The notes: generated from the letters alone by a model not told the origin. A DNA stretch of 64,000 nt from an uncultured Candidatus Neoarthromitus sp. (GCA_937890765.1 CALADQ010000003.1:1-64000); one strand, 5' to 3'. Shown: positions 18,092 through 27,143, counted from the first letter of the stretch. Numbers and translations: made by a program.

Positions 18092-19546
18092 CTATTTTAT
18101 TTCCTTCAATACAGATTTAAGAAAATTCCAAACTTTATTAGTGGATTCTATTGAAACCCATTCTCTTGGAGTGTGATTATCTTTTATAATCGGACCAAAA
18201 GAAATCATATCAAGTTCAGGAAGCTTATCTTTTATAATTCCACATTCAACACCTGCATGTATAGAATAAATTTCCATCTCTTCCCCAAACATTTCTTTGT
18301 AAACTTTCTTTGCTATATCTCTTATTTCAGAATTTTTATTGTACTCCCAACCTGGATACGAAGCTGACTCTTTAGTAACCGCCCTAAAAGCTCTTCCCAA
18401 AGTGTCAATCTCTCTCACAAAATTATATTTTGCGGATTCAATCGAACTTCTTATTGCGTTTTTCAAAATAACAGTATCACCTTCATACTCAATTACTCCA
18501 AAATTATTTGAAGTTACGACCAAACCATTCATCAAATTACTTTGAGTTTTTACGCCATTTGGCATTAAGTACATCAAATCAATAAGTTCTTTAGAGTCCC
18601 TAATGGAAATCATGTTACGTCTTAACGGCTCCTCATCGTTTGAAACCAAAACATTAAATTCTTCCTCTGATTCCAATTCCTTTTTTATAACTTGTTCAAC
18701 TGATTTAATAGATAAAATTATATTATTAACATCACAAGGCTCAACAGCTATTTGACAAATACATTCTCTTGGTATTGCATTATCTTTTGCACCACCTGAA
18801 ATATAAACTATATTTACACTTGTATAATTTTTCTCTATGTTCATTAAAATTCTAGCTAAAATTTTATTTGCATTTCCACGTTCTTTATTAATATCAATTC
18901 CTGAATGTCCACCTTTAAGTCCCCGAACTCTAATTGTCAAAACTTCTCCTTCTAGTTCTTCAAAGCTAACTCTCTTAGTAACGGAAGCTTTAAGACCACC
19001 AGCACAACTAACTAAAAGTTTTGAGTCATCTACAGAATCAATGTTTAACAAATATTTTGATCTAAAGAAACTAGGGTCAAAAGTTTTTGCACCATTCATT
19101 GAAGTTTCTTCATCAACTGTAATGAGGGCTTCAAGCTCTGGATGTTTTATATCTTTGGAAGACATAAGAGCCATTATATATGCAACAGCAATTCCATTAT
19201 CAGCACCTAAAGTTGTATCTGTAGCAAAAATTTTTCCATCTATTACCCTAAGTTTTAAAGGATCTTTTTCAAAATCATGCTCTGTTCCCTCATTTTTTTC
19301 ACAAACCATATCCATATGAGCTTGAATCATTACAGTTTTTCCATTTTCATAACCTGGCGTTGCCTTTTTTCTCATGTATATATTTAAATTTTTATCTTGA
19401 ACAACTTCTATTCCTAAAAATTTTCCAAAATTAAATAGATAATCGCTTATTTGTTTTTCCTTTTTAGATGGCCTTGGTATACTGCTTATATCCTCAAAAT
19501 ATTTCAAAACTTCTCTTGGTTCAATATTCTCTAAAACTCTATTCAT
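18092..19546 (-). CDS. pepD: Aminoacyl-histidine dipeptidase (M20 family, 484 aa)
   Basis: A cytosolic dizinc dipeptidase that cleaves Xaa-His and other dipeptides. Metal and catalytic residues are visible: IQAHMDMVCEK, TLGADNGIAVA, VDEETSMNGA, a His in GLKGGHSGIDI, and HAGVECGI near the C-terminus with the last ligand in DNHTPREW. The lid domain lies at about 190-380. Full length for PepD. It has AGGAG upstream and is 19 nt downstream of the S1 gene, so the two probably form an operon. Confidence 0.95.
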   Translation of the reverse strand: MNRVLENIEPREVLKYFEDISSIPRPSKKEKQISDYLFNFGKFLGIEVVQDKNLNIYMRKKATPGYENGKTVMIQAHMDMVCEKNEGTEHDFEKDPLKLRVIDGKIFATDTTLGADNGIAVAYIMALMSSKDIKHPELEALITVDEETSMNGAKTFDPSFFRSKYLLNIDSVDDSKLLVSCAGGLKASVTKRVSFEELEGEVLTIRVRGLKGGHSGIDINKERGNANKILARILMNIEKNYTSVNIVYISGGAKDNAIPRECICQIAVEPCDVNNIILSIKSVEQVIKKELESEEEFNVLVSNDEEPLRRNMISIRDSKELIDLMYLMPNGVKTQSNLMNGLVVTSNNFGVIEYEGDTVILKNAIRSSIESAKYNFVREIDTLGRAFRAVTKESASYPGWEYNKNSEIRDIAKKVYKEMFGEEMEIYSIHAGVECGIIKDKLPELDMISFGPIIKDNHTPREWVSIESTNKVWNFLKSVLKEIK

Positions 19547-19565
19547 AAAAAAATTCTCCTAACAA

Positions 19566-20711
19566 TTATTTAAATTTTGAAAAAATATCCTTAAACATAT
19601 CTCCAAGTGTCATATTTAAATCCTCATCTTTTACGTAATCAAATTTATTTTCATCTTCAAAAACCTTAACGTTACTCAAAGAAATTTTCTCTTGGTCCGA
19701 GTTTATGGACAAAATTTTTGCCTTCAACACATCCCCTACTTTAAAAGATTTATCCAAACTTTTAATATCATCTGGCAATTCGCTTACGTGAATAAATCCT
19801 GTTAACTCATCATTTAAAGAAACAATTAAACCAGAAGATAATATTTTGAAAACACGAACTTCGTAAATTCCACCTTCAACAAAATCATTTTTATAAAACG
19901 CAAAAGGATTATAATTTGAATCTTTCATCGTTAAAGAAAGTTTGTCTTTTTCCTCATCGTAATTCAAAATGTAAACATCTATTTTATCTCCAACTTTAAC
20001 TAAATCACTAGTGTTAAATCTTCGTTTGTAACTCATTTGAGATTTATGAACAAAACCTTGAACACCATCTATTTCTACAAAAATCCCAAAATCTTTTACA
20101 TTTTTAACAACTCCAGAAAATTTATCGCCAACAACTATTTTTCCCAAAAACGATTTTCTATTTTCAGCTAATTCCCTTTCTTCAATTTCTTTATGAGAAA
20201 ATACAATTCGATTTTTAGAAATATCCAATTCGATTAAAACAACTTCCAAAGTTTTATTTAAATATTCATTTAAATCCCTTTTCTTCACGGAAATTCTAGA
20301 TTTAGGAATAAATGCTCTTAATCCCATAAAATCACAAATAACTCCAGAAGGAATTATTTCTTTAACGCAAACCTCCACACTTTCACGAGACTTATAAATT
20401 TCTTTTAATTTGTGCAATGTATTTACTCGATTGGCTAACTTTTCAGATAACAAAACATTCCCTTCGCCATCATCCAAAGAAACAACACAAACATTTATTT
20501 GTTCACCTTTTAAATAAGTCTCTCCCTCTATCAAATCTCTTGATAGATTATCTTTCTTTATTATACCATCACAAAAATAATTTATATTAACAACAACTTC
20601 ATCTTTTGATGAAGAAATAATTTCTCCTTTTAAAATATCTCCTTTTTTTATTTTCTTAAAATCCAAAGATTCATTCATGAGTTCTCGAATTAAACTTTCT
20701 TCTTTCATCAT
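19566..20711 (-). CDS. rpsA: S1-domain RNA-binding protein / ribosomal protein S1 homologue (381 aa)
   Basis: Four S1 (OB-fold) repeats are visible: about 22-90 (KKGDILKGEII), 105-170 (VCVKEIIPSGVICDFMG), 192-262 (GDKFSGVVKNVKDFGIFVEI) and 277-345 (EVRVFKILSSGLIVSL). Repeats 3 and 4 carry the canonical GF.H.S pattern (GFVHKSQM, GFIHVSEL). It binds mRNA and helps translation of structured messages. In many clostridia this protein is fused to IspH; here it stands alone. The start codons ATG-ATG at 20711/20708 have no adjacent Shine-Dalgarno: the strong AGGAGG lies about 45 nt upstream, beyond a hairpin and a tiny leader frame. Confidence 0.88.
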   Translation of the reverse strand: MMKEESLIRELMNESLDFKKIKKGDILKGEIISSSKDEVVVNINYFCDGIIKKDNLSRDLIEGETYLKGEQINVCVVSLDDGEGNVLLSEKLANRVNTLHKLKEIYKSRESVEVCVKEIIPSGVICDFMGLRAFIPKSRISVKKRDLNEYLNKTLEVVLIELDISKNRIVFSHKEIEERELAENRKSFLGKIVVGDKFSGVVKNVKDFGIFVEIDGVQGFVHKSQMSYKRRFNTSDLVKVGDKIDVYILNYDEEKDKLSLTMKDSNYNPFAFYKNDFVEGGIYEVRVFKILSSGLIVSLNDELTGFIHVSELPDDIKSLDKSFKVGDVLKAKILSINSDQEKISLSNVKVFEDENKFDYVKDEDLNMTLGDMFKDIFSKFK

Positions 20712-20719
20712 AAGCCAAG

Positions 20720-20764
20720 ATGTATTTATAAATAAATTTTATATAAATACATTCCCACCTCCTA
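20720..20764 (-). promoter_or_regulatory. Structured leader of the S1 gene with 8-codon leader frame
   Basis: AGGAGGTGGG (20754-20763) is correctly spaced from an ATG at 20752 that opens the frame MYLYKIYL (stop at 20726-20728). The same stretch forms an 11-bp hairpin (ATGTATTTATA with TATAAATACAT). The S1 start follows 9 nt later without its own ribosome site. This looks like a translational control leader. Confidence 0.5.
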
Positions 20765-20922
20765 ACACAAATTCCTTTATACATTTTAACACTACGAAAA
20801 AAAAATTAAAACAACATATATCATCATTAACATATTAAAATTTTTATAAAATCACTAAAGATAATTTTAAAAATAACGAAAATTTCTATATACCACCAAT
20901 CAAAGTCTAAGGAGAGTAAACA

Positions 20923-21228
20923 ATGGGAAGGAACAATAGAGATTATAAAATTAAGGATAAAAATCTTACTGAAAACAAGAAACGTGGTAAGTTCAACAAA
21001 AATTTGGCGTTTACTTTAGCGAGCATGAGTGCATTGTCAGCTAGCTCTATGCTTTTATCTTCTGATAAACCAGCAAACGCAATGAACAATTCGCAAGCGA
21101 TATTTAAATTATCGGATTACACGAAGCCATCTGTTTCAAAATTAAATGTAAAAAAATCTTCAGACAACAATGCTCATAAAATTTTAAAAACTAATCCTGA
21201 AAATATAAACTCGCACAAAAATAAATAA
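20923..21228 (+). CDS. Small single-pass membrane protein (101 aa)
   Basis: Unknown function. A basic N-terminus of about 27 residues is followed by one hydrophobic segment (NLAFTLASMSALSASSMLLS) and a hydrophilic tail ending in Asn, Ser, His and Lys. It shares its plan and the motif SALSASSMLL-S-x-D-K with the next gene (AALGASVLLIEDSK), so the two are probably paralogues. The ATG has AAGGAGAG 6 nt upstream. It sits alone on the plus strand between minus-strand operons. Confidence 0.7.
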   Translation: MGRNNRDYKIKDKNLTENKKRGKFNKNLAFTLASMSALSASSMLLSSDKPANAMNNSQAIFKLSDYTKPSVSKLNVKKSSDNNAHKILKTNPENINSHKNK

Positions 21229-21432
21229 ATTAACCTTCCGAATGATTACGAAAACACAAACGTTAACTAAACGAAATTCAAATTACAAAAATATTTAAAC
21301 GCAATTGAAGAATTTGTTTTTATATATAAAATTTATTTTACCTATTACTTTAAACTAAACCGTGAAAATTTAATACCGAAACGAACTATCTTCTTGTGAT
21401 AAAAATTTTTGATATGAAATAAGGAGAAGATT

Positions 21433-21654
21433 ATGTCTAGTAAATTTTATCGTAAGAGAAATACGCAAGACGATTTTGAATGTACAAAAAGTTTAAACAA
21501 AATTATGATTTTGGGTCTTACTGGCATGGCCGCTCTAGGAGCTTCAGTACTTTTAATTGAAGACTCAAAATCACAAATACCCATAAACTCAAATGTTTCT
21601 CCAAATGAAGTTCAAGACTCAGAAAAGACAATAAAGCTTCCATTCTTCAAGTAA
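21433..21654 (+). CDS. Small single-pass membrane protein (73 aa)
   Basis: Unknown function. A charged N-terminus (MSSKFYRKRNTQDDFE), one membrane segment (IMILGLTGMAALGASVLLI) and a polar tail. Likely paralogue of the 101 aa protein 204 nt upstream. AAGGAG stands 6 nt before the ATG. The 204-nt gap between the two has no further frame that I can support, so this gene probably has its own promoter. A bidirectional terminator follows. Confidence 0.7.
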   Translation: MSSKFYRKRNTQDDFECTKSLNKIMILGLTGMAALGASVLLIEDSKSQIPINSNVSPNEVQDSEKTIKLPFFK

Positions 21655-21694
21655 AGATGGAGTTAAATTTCTAAATAATTAGTTTTTAAAAAAA

Positions 21695-21716
21695 GTAGTG
21701 CTAATAATAGTACTAC
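21695..21716. terminator. Bidirectional terminator between the small gene and lgt
   Basis: GTAGTGCTA and TAGTACTAC arms (one G-U) with a 4-nt loop, with T runs on both strands, between converging genes. Confidence 0.88.
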
Positions 21717-21718
21717 TT

Positions 21719-22510
21719 TTAGTTTTTGTCTTTCATAAATCTAAGTTTTACAAATAAAAATAATCCAATAAGAATAAACAATATGGAAACTATTTGTGAA
21801 ATTCTGAAACTTCCAATGTAAAGACTATCTGTTCTCATTCCTTCAATAAAAAATCTTCCAACTCCATAAATTATTCCGTAAATCGCACTAACTTCTCCAG
21901 CATTCTTCCTATATTTATTTAAAAATATCATAAGAATAATAAACACAATTAAATTAAGAATGCTTTCGTATAAAAAAGTTGGATGAACGCTTACAGCTTC
22001 CCCATTTTTAATTATTGTCATAGCAAAAAGAGAATTTGTTTCATAACCATAAGCTTCTTGATTAACAAAATTTCCCCATCTTCCAATAGATTGAGCTAAA
22101 ACCAAACCTGGCGTTATGCAATCTGCATATTCCAAAAAATTTTGTTTTTTAATTTTTGTGTAAACAAACATAGCTAACGCACCAAAAATTACTGCGCCAT
22201 ATATAGCTATTCCACCTTCTCTTAAATTAAAAATACTTAACAAATTATCTTTGTACAAATCAAAATTGAAAATTACGTAATAAAGTCTAGCTCCAATAAT
22301 TCCAAACACAATAACATAAAAGAAAGAATCTACAAAAATTTCTGTATCTAAACGCAACCTCCTAGAATTCATATAAGAAATTCCCATGGCTACAATAATC
22401 CCAAAAGTTATTATGATAGCATACCAAGCAATATCAATTCCAAATATGGTGAACGCAATTTTATTTACATTAAACTCTATACCAAGATTTTGAAATAATA
22501 TTTTATCCAT
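21719..22510 (-). CDS. lgt: Prolipoprotein diacylglyceryl transferase
   Basis: Integral membrane enzyme that attaches diacylglycerol from phosphatidylglycerol to the lipobox Cys of prolipoproteins, needed for the lipoproteins in this window. Seven membrane segments. The Lgt signature is present: GLVLAQSIGRWGNFVNQEAYG, the His in SVHPTFLYES and the Arg in GVGRFFIEGMRTDSLY. 263 aa is the usual length. The start has TTGGAGAAG upstream. It is 17 nt after pepP, so they probably share a transcript. Confidence 0.95.
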   Translation of the reverse strand: MDKILFQNLGIEFNVNKIAFTIFGIDIAWYAIIITFGIIVAMGISYMNSRRLRLDTEIFVDSFFYVIVFGIIGARLYYVIFNFDLYKDNLLSIFNLREGGIAIYGAVIFGALAMFVYTKIKKQNFLEYADCITPGLVLAQSIGRWGNFVNQEAYGYETNSLFAMTIIKNGEAVSVHPTFLYESILNLIVFIILMIFLNKYRKNAGEVSAIYGIIYGVGRFFIEGMRTDSLYIGSFRISQIVSILFILIGLFLFVKLRFMKDKN

Positions 22511-22527
22511 AGCTTCTCCAATCTAAA

Positions 22528-23769
22528 TTAAGAATTTTTCATAAATTCTTCTATTTCGTCAACAGTTTTAATTATGTCTTTAGACAAAACTTCATATCCA
22601 TCTTTTGTAACTAAAACATCATCTTCTATTCTTATTCCAATGCTTTCATCTTTTAAATAAAGTCCTGGCTCAACCGTAACAACCATTCCTTCTTCATAAA
22701 TAAATTCTTTATCACCAACATCGTGAGTATCCAATCCAAGCAAATGACCTATTCCATGATAATAATAATTTGAAAGCTCTTCAATCTCATTTAATTTTCC
22801 TATTTGTTTTAAACCAAGATATAAATGATTTTTAGCTATTTCATTTAATTCTTTTTGCGAAACTCCAGGCCTTATTGCTTCTATAACTTTAATTTGAGCA
22901 TTCAAAACTATATTGTAAATTTGTTTTTGCCTTTCCGTAAATTTACCGTTAGCAGGAAACGTTCTAGAGATGTCCGCCTTATAAAGATTTTTTTCAGCAC
23001 CAACATCAAACAAAACTAATTCGCCATCTTTAATTTTTGTATCATTGTCTATGTAATGTAAAATCGTAGCTTCTTCTCCTGAAGCAACAATAGATTTAAA
23101 AGCATATCCATTTGCTCCGTTGTACTTTATGGAAAAATCAAAATAAGATTCGGCTTGATATTCATACATGTTTGGTTTTAAATTTTTCATTACATTTTCC
23201 AAACCTATTTTTGTTATTTGTATTGCTTCTTTAATTTTTGAAATTTCTTGCTCATGTTTTATACATCTCAACTTCGTTAAAACAGGATAAATATTTTTAA
23301 TTTTCACGTTTGGATATTTGTCTTTTAAATTTTTTGCATAACTTTCAGAATACAAAACTTCATGAGAATGTGAATCTCTATCAAAATCAAAATATATTGT
23401 TGGACATTCCTCTTTTATAATTAATCCATTTAAAAACGAATCAAAAGAATCTAAATAATTAACTTCATTAACTAAACTTACATTAAGAGCATCATCTTTC
23501 AAAATTGTTCTTCCAATCCATTTTATTTTATCTTGAGGCCTATCCTCTATAAACAAAATAGAATTTTGTTCTCCGTCAGTTTTCCTAATGCACAAAATCA
23601 AATTTTCATTTTTTATGCCAGTTAAATAGAAGAAATTCTTATTAACATTGAAATCATAATTTTGATCTCTGCTTAATCTAATTTCTTTTCCAGAAAATAA
23701 AATGCACGTATCTCCATTTCGCATGGTCTTTATTAAATTATTTCTTCGCTCTAAATAAATATTGCTCAA
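22528..23769 (-). CDS. pepP: Xaa-Pro aminopeptidase (M24B, 413 aa)
   Basis: Removes N-terminal residues ahead of proline in the cytosol. The N-terminal domain (1-170) contains LERRNNLIKTM and the typical FYLTG. The pita-bread catalytic domain has five metal ligands in order: LFDVGAEKNLYKADISRTF (two Asp), HGIGHLLGLDTHD (His), VVTVEPGLYL (Glu) and IGIRIEDDVLV (Glu). It starts at TTG (23769) behind GGGGGAG. Gaps of 17-18 nt on both sides suggest an operon with tdh-like and lgt genes. Confidence 0.95.
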   Translation of the reverse strand: MSNIYLERRNNLIKTMRNGDTCILFSGKEIRLSRDQNYDFNVNKNFFYLTGIKNENLILCIRKTDGEQNSILFIEDRPQDKIKWIGRTILKDDALNVSLVNEVNYLDSFDSFLNGLIIKEECPTIYFDFDRDSHSHEVLYSESYAKNLKDKYPNVKIKNIYPVLTKLRCIKHEQEISKIKEAIQITKIGLENVMKNLKPNMYEYQAESYFDFSIKYNGANGYAFKSIVASGEEATILHYIDNDTKIKDGELVLFDVGAEKNLYKADISRTFPANGKFTERQKQIYNIVLNAQIKVIEAIRPGVSQKELNEIAKNHLYLGLKQIGKLNEIEELSNYYYHGIGHLLGLDTHDVGDKEFIYEEGMVVTVEPGLYLKDESIGIRIEDDVLVTKDGYEVLSKDIIKTVDEIEEFMKNS

Positions 23770-23787
23770 AACAAAACGCTCCCCCTT

Positions 23788-24735
23788 TTATATTTTTTGA
23801 AAACCCAACCTACTTAACATATCTTCTGTCATGTTTTTCAAATTATATTCGAACTTAAATCCCCATTCATTTTCAGCACACGAACTATCAATAGAATTTG
23901 GCCAACTTTCTGCTATAGATTGTCTAACAGGATCTATCTCATAAATAATTTCAAAATCCTTTATATGTTTTTTAATTTCTAAATAAATATCTTTTGGAGA
24001 AAAACTCATTGCACTTATATTGTAAGAATTTCTATGAATCAATTTGCTTCCATCACTCTCCATCAAATTTATAATTGAATTAAGTGCGTCAGGCATGTAC
24101 ATCATATCCATATAACTATCTTCTCTCAAATAACAATTATATTTTTTATCTTCGATAGCCTTATAATAAATATCAACAGCATAATCAGTAGTTCCTCCTC
24201 CAGGCTTAGTCACATAAGAAATTAAACCTGGAAATCTGAGTCCTCTTGTATCAACTCCAAATTTATTAAAATAATAATCACACAAAAGTTCTCCAGAAAC
24301 TTTTGTAACACCATACATTGTAGAAGGCCTCATTATAGTACTTTGAGGTGTAAAATTTTTAGGAGTATCATTTCCAAAAACAGCAATAGAACTTGGAACA
24401 AACAACTTAAGATTCAATTCCTTACAAACATCTAAACAATTAATAAGACTTCCCATATTTATATTCCAAGTAAGAATAGGATTTTTTTCTCCAGTGGCCG
24501 AAAGAAGTGCCGCAAGATGAATCACAGTATCAACATTATATTTCTTACATAGCTCGTACAATTTATTTGAATCTAAAACATCTAAAACTTCAAAGATTCC
24601 ATTTGTAGTAATATCATTTTCAATATTTCTTATATCTGTAGAAATAATTTTATCTACACCATAATATTTTCTCAATTTTAAAGTAAGCTCGCTACCTATT
24701 TGACCTAAAGAACCCGTTATTAATATTTTTTTCAT
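23788..24735 (-). CDS. tdh: L-threonine 3-dehydrogenase, SDR/epimerase type (315 aa)
   Basis: Oxidises L-threonine to 2-amino-3-ketobutyrate with NAD. The Rossmann motif GSLGQIGSEL is at residues 8-17, with the SDR catalytic Tyr-Lys in PSTMYGVTKVSGE and the Ser in FVPSSIAVFG. The sequence belongs to the UDP-galactose-epimerase-like short-chain TDH group. The decisive context is the adjacent kbl gene (24 nt apart), whose enzyme consumes its product. Alone, the sequence could be called a generic NAD-dependent epimerase. Confidence 0.88.
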   Translation of the reverse strand: MKKILITGSLGQIGSELTLKLRKYYGVDKIISTDIRNIENDITTNGIFEVLDVLDSNKLYELCKKYNVDTVIHLAALLSATGEKNPILTWNINMGSLINCLDVCKELNLKLFVPSSIAVFGNDTPKNFTPQSTIMRPSTMYGVTKVSGELLCDYYFNKFGVDTRGLRFPGLISYVTKPGGGTTDYAVDIYYKAIEDKKYNCYLREDSYMDMMYMPDALNSIINLMESDGSKLIHRNSYNISAMSFSPKDIYLEIKKHIKDFEIIYEIDPVRQSIAESWPNSIDSSCAENEWGFKFEYNLKNMTEDMLSRLGFQKI

Positions 24736-24759
24736 AATCTTAAACCTTCCACAAATATT

Positions 24760-25950
24760 TTATATAACTTCTAATTCTTTACCTATACTTTCATAAGCGT
24801 AAAGCGCTCTATCTAAAATTTCTTTTGTGTGTTGAGCCGTTGGCATATTTCTTATTCTTCCACTTCCTCTTGAAACAGTTGGAAAAACTATAGCTTTAGC
24901 ATACACACCTTTTTCATATAATTTTTTAGAAAATAATTGAGTTTTATTTTCATCTCCTATGATACATGGAGTAATAGGCGTTTCACTTTTTCCAATATTA
25001 AATCCTAAACTCTTAAGACACTTTTTAATGTATCGCCCATTTTCCCAAAGTCTTTCCACAGGCTCAACACTAAAATTTAAAATTTTTATAGCTTCGATTG
25101 CGGCCGCTGCACTACCTGGAGTTAAAGATGTTGAAAATAAAAATGGCCTTGACTTAACTTTCAAATAATCTATGAGAAGTTTTGTTCCTGCAATGTAACC
25201 TCCAACAACTCCAATAGCTTTTGACAAAGTTCCCATCTGTAAATCAACTTCTTTTTGCAAAGAAAAGTGCTTGCATGTTCCAGCTCCCTTTCCCATAACT
25301 CCAGTGCCATGAGAATCATCAACATAAGTAATTAAATTATATTTTTTAGATACTTCAACAAGCTGTGGAAGTTTAACAACATCTCCATCCATTGAAAAAA
25401 CTCCATCAGTTATAACCATAGCTTTATTAAAATCCATAGTGTCTTCAACTTCTTTAATTTTCTCTTCTAAATCTTTCATGTCATTGTGCTTGTACCTAAT
25501 AATTTTTGCACCAGACAATCTGCAACCATCTATAATAGACGCGTGATTTAATTCATCTGAAAAAATAACATCATTCTTAGTCATAAGAGCTGAAATTGCT
25601 CCCAAATTGCAATTGAATCCAGATTGAAAAGCTATAGCATCTTCTGTGTCTTTAAAATTTGCGATTTCTTTCTCAAGCTCATCATGAATTGAAAGCGTAC
25701 CATTTATTGTTCTAACCGCTCCCGCTCCAACTCCATATTTTGAAGTAGCCTCAATAGATTTTTGAATTATTGATTTGTGAGTTGTAAAACCTAAATAGTT
25801 ATTTGAAGATAAATTTATAAATTCTTTTCCATCTATTGTTATTAAAGATTCATTTGCTCCGCCTAAAATTTGTATCTCGTTATAAAGTCCCTCCTTCTTC
25901 AAATCATCCAATGAATCTTTCAAAAACAAATTAAAAGAACTATTTGACAC
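24760..25950 (-). CDS. kbl: Glycine C-acetyltransferase (2-amino-3-ketobutyrate CoA ligase)
   Basis: PLP enzyme of the alpha-oxoamine synthase family that cleaves 2-amino-3-ketobutyrate with CoA to glycine and acetyl-CoA, finishing the threonine pathway begun by the adjacent tdh. Signatures: NNYLGFTTHKSI, GVGAGAVRTINGT, SDELNHASIIDGCRLS, VDDSHGTGVMG and the PLP Lys in GTLSKAIGVVGG. I took the GTG at 25950 because GGAGG lies 8 nt upstream; the reading frame continues five codons further. The gene heads the operon kbl-tdh-pepP-lgt. Confidence 0.94.
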   Translation of the reverse strand: MSNSSFNLFLKDSLDDLKKEGLYNEIQILGGANESLITIDGKEFINLSSNNYLGFTTHKSIIQKSIEATSKYGVGAGAVRTINGTLSIHDELEKEIANFKDTEDAIAFQSGFNCNLGAISALMTKNDVIFSDELNHASIIDGCRLSGAKIIRYKHNDMKDLEEKIKEVEDTMDFNKAMVITDGVFSMDGDVVKLPQLVEVSKKYNLITYVDDSHGTGVMGKGAGTCKHFSLQKEVDLQMGTLSKAIGVVGGYIAGTKLLIDYLKVKSRPFLFSTSLTPGSAAAAIEAIKILNFSVEPVERLWENGRYIKKCLKSLGFNIGKSETPITPCIIGDENKTQLFSKKLYEKGVYAKAIVFPTVSRGSGRIRNMPTAQHTKEILDRALYAYESIGKELEVI

Positions 25951-26036
25951 AATCACAACCTCCAAACTTTTTACTATAGGAAATATTATAACACGATTTA
26001 ATTGTTTTTTTAATAAATATAACTTCCATCACCTCA

Positions 26037-26070
26037 CAAAAAAATAGGGAATGACTCGATGTTCATCCCC
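26037..26070 (-). terminator. Terminator after the 42 aa gene
   Basis: GGGGATGA pairs with TCATTCCC (one G-U) on the minus strand and is followed by TATTTTTTT. Confidence 0.8.
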
Positions 26071-26071
26071 A

Positions 26072-26200
26072 TTAAAATATGACTGCCAATATAAAAAACA
26101 ATGCTATACAAAGAGTTACATAAAATTGTAATCTCTCTTTCGAGCTCATTTCTTTAAATCCTTGTTCAATATCTTCCTTTATGCTTTTAAATGTTATCAT
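26072..26200 (-). CDS. Small tail-anchored-like membrane protein (42 aa)
   Basis: Read from the sequence: an ATG at 26200 with AAGGTGG upstream, a charged amphipathic first half (MITFKSIKEDIEQGFKEMSS) and one C-terminal membrane helix ending FFILAVIF. It lies 17 nt downstream of the 215 aa coiled-coil gene and before a good terminator, so it is the last gene of that unit. Function unknown; C-terminal anchoring is an inference from hydrophobicity. Confidence 0.6.
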   Translation of the reverse strand: MITFKSIKEDIEQGFKEMSSKERLQFYVTLCIALFFILAVIF

Positions 26201-26217
26201 TAAAACCACCTTAAAAA

Positions 26218-26865
26218 TTAATAAGTAAATTCACCAAGAGAATTGAATTTTATAAACCAATCTGCACGAGCTAAACCTAAAACTCTTTCATTCTCATAAA
26301 TTTTTGGCGTATTCGGTTTTTCTCCAACAATCATACTTGTATGTATGGATTCGTTACCACTATCATCTTTAAAAGCACCTGAACTTTCGCTTGAAACTGC
26401 TGGAGGTTTTGAATCATTGCTATATTGTCTATCGATATTCAAATCATAAATATCAATAAGTTGTTTTTTCAAAAGTCCTTTTAATTCCTCAAGCTTTTTC
26501 AATTCAAAATCCAATCCCTCTTCTTTTGCCTTTATTAAATTTAATTTTTCATCAAGTTCCTTATTCTTTGATTCAAATTCAATTTGTAATTTTAAAAGAT
26601 TATCGCGTTCTTCCTTAAAAGTTTTTTCCATAATCGCTCTTTGCTCCATCAATTTTTGTTTTTGCAAATCGAGATTTTCAGTGGAAGCTTTAAACTTTTG
26701 AATTTTATCTTTAACAAAGAATGCTCCTCCGAAAAAAGTCAAAAATAAAATAATAAATATCATAAATCTTCTAAAATATTTTTTATTCCCTGAATTCTCT
26801 AAACTTCTTCCTGCACGTGAATCGACTTCTTCATTTTTAATTATTTGCAATCCACTATCATTCAT
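26218..26865 (-). CDS. Membrane-anchored coiled-coil protein (215 aa)
   Basis: Not a recognised family. A charged N-terminus (1-30), a single membrane helix (FMIFIILFLTFFGGAFFV, about 34-52), a long coiled coil (about 60-140, Glu/Lys/Leu-rich) and a polar Ser/Asp-rich C-terminal region ending with ADWFIKFNSLGEFTY. The membrane helix polarity suggests the coiled coil lies outside the cytoplasm (inference). It begins with AGGAGCC upstream and sits between two tiny membrane protein genes and next to spmA/spmB, so a role in sporulation or the cell envelope is conceivable. Confidence 0.7.
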   Translation of the reverse strand: MNDSGLQIIKNEEVDSRAGRSLENSGNKKYFRRFMIFIILFLTFFGGAFFVKDKIQKFKASTENLDLQKQKLMEQRAIMEKTFKEERDNLLKLQIEFESKNKELDEKLNLIKAKEEGLDFELKKLEELKGLLKKQLIDIYDLNIDRQYSNDSKPPAVSSESSGAFKDDSGNESIHTSMIVGEKPNTPKIYENERVLGLARADWFIKFNSLGEFTY

Positions 26866-26913
26866 ATAAGGCTCCTATCAAAGTTAGCACTACCCACATA
26901 AGAGTTTTATTTT

Positions 26914-27057
26914 TTAAGATAACGTCGTTTGAAATATTTTTATTACAAATGTAACTAATAAATCTCTACCGCTTATTAAAAATTTTTGAACTGGTTCGAC
27001 TCCTATGAAACATGTAAGTAAACCAACTATCATTAAAAATCCTTTTATTATTTTCAA
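26914..27057 (-). CDS. Possible small membrane protein (47 aa)
   Basis: A TTG at 27057, with AAGGGG about 11 nt upstream, opens a frame reading MKIIKGFLMIVGLLTCFIGV and continuing with a second hydrophobic stretch (DLLVTFVIKIFQ). Two short hydrophobic segments and no known family. It lies between spmB and the coiled-coil gene. The weak start spacing makes this call tentative. Confidence 0.4.
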   Translation of the reverse strand: MKIIKGFLMIVGLLTCFIGVEPVQKFLISGRDLLVTFVIKIFQTTLS

Positions 27058-27143
27058 GAAGAATACAACCCCTTAAAATTAATTCTCCCTTTTTTTTGTA
27101 TGATATAAAAAACCTTATTTAAATTTATGATAAATATTTATTT

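Noticed and set aside
18837..19319. Open frame of 160 codons on the plus strand inside pepD
   Set aside because: It is fully antisense to a well conserved dipeptidase, has no ribosome site and low-complexity composition.
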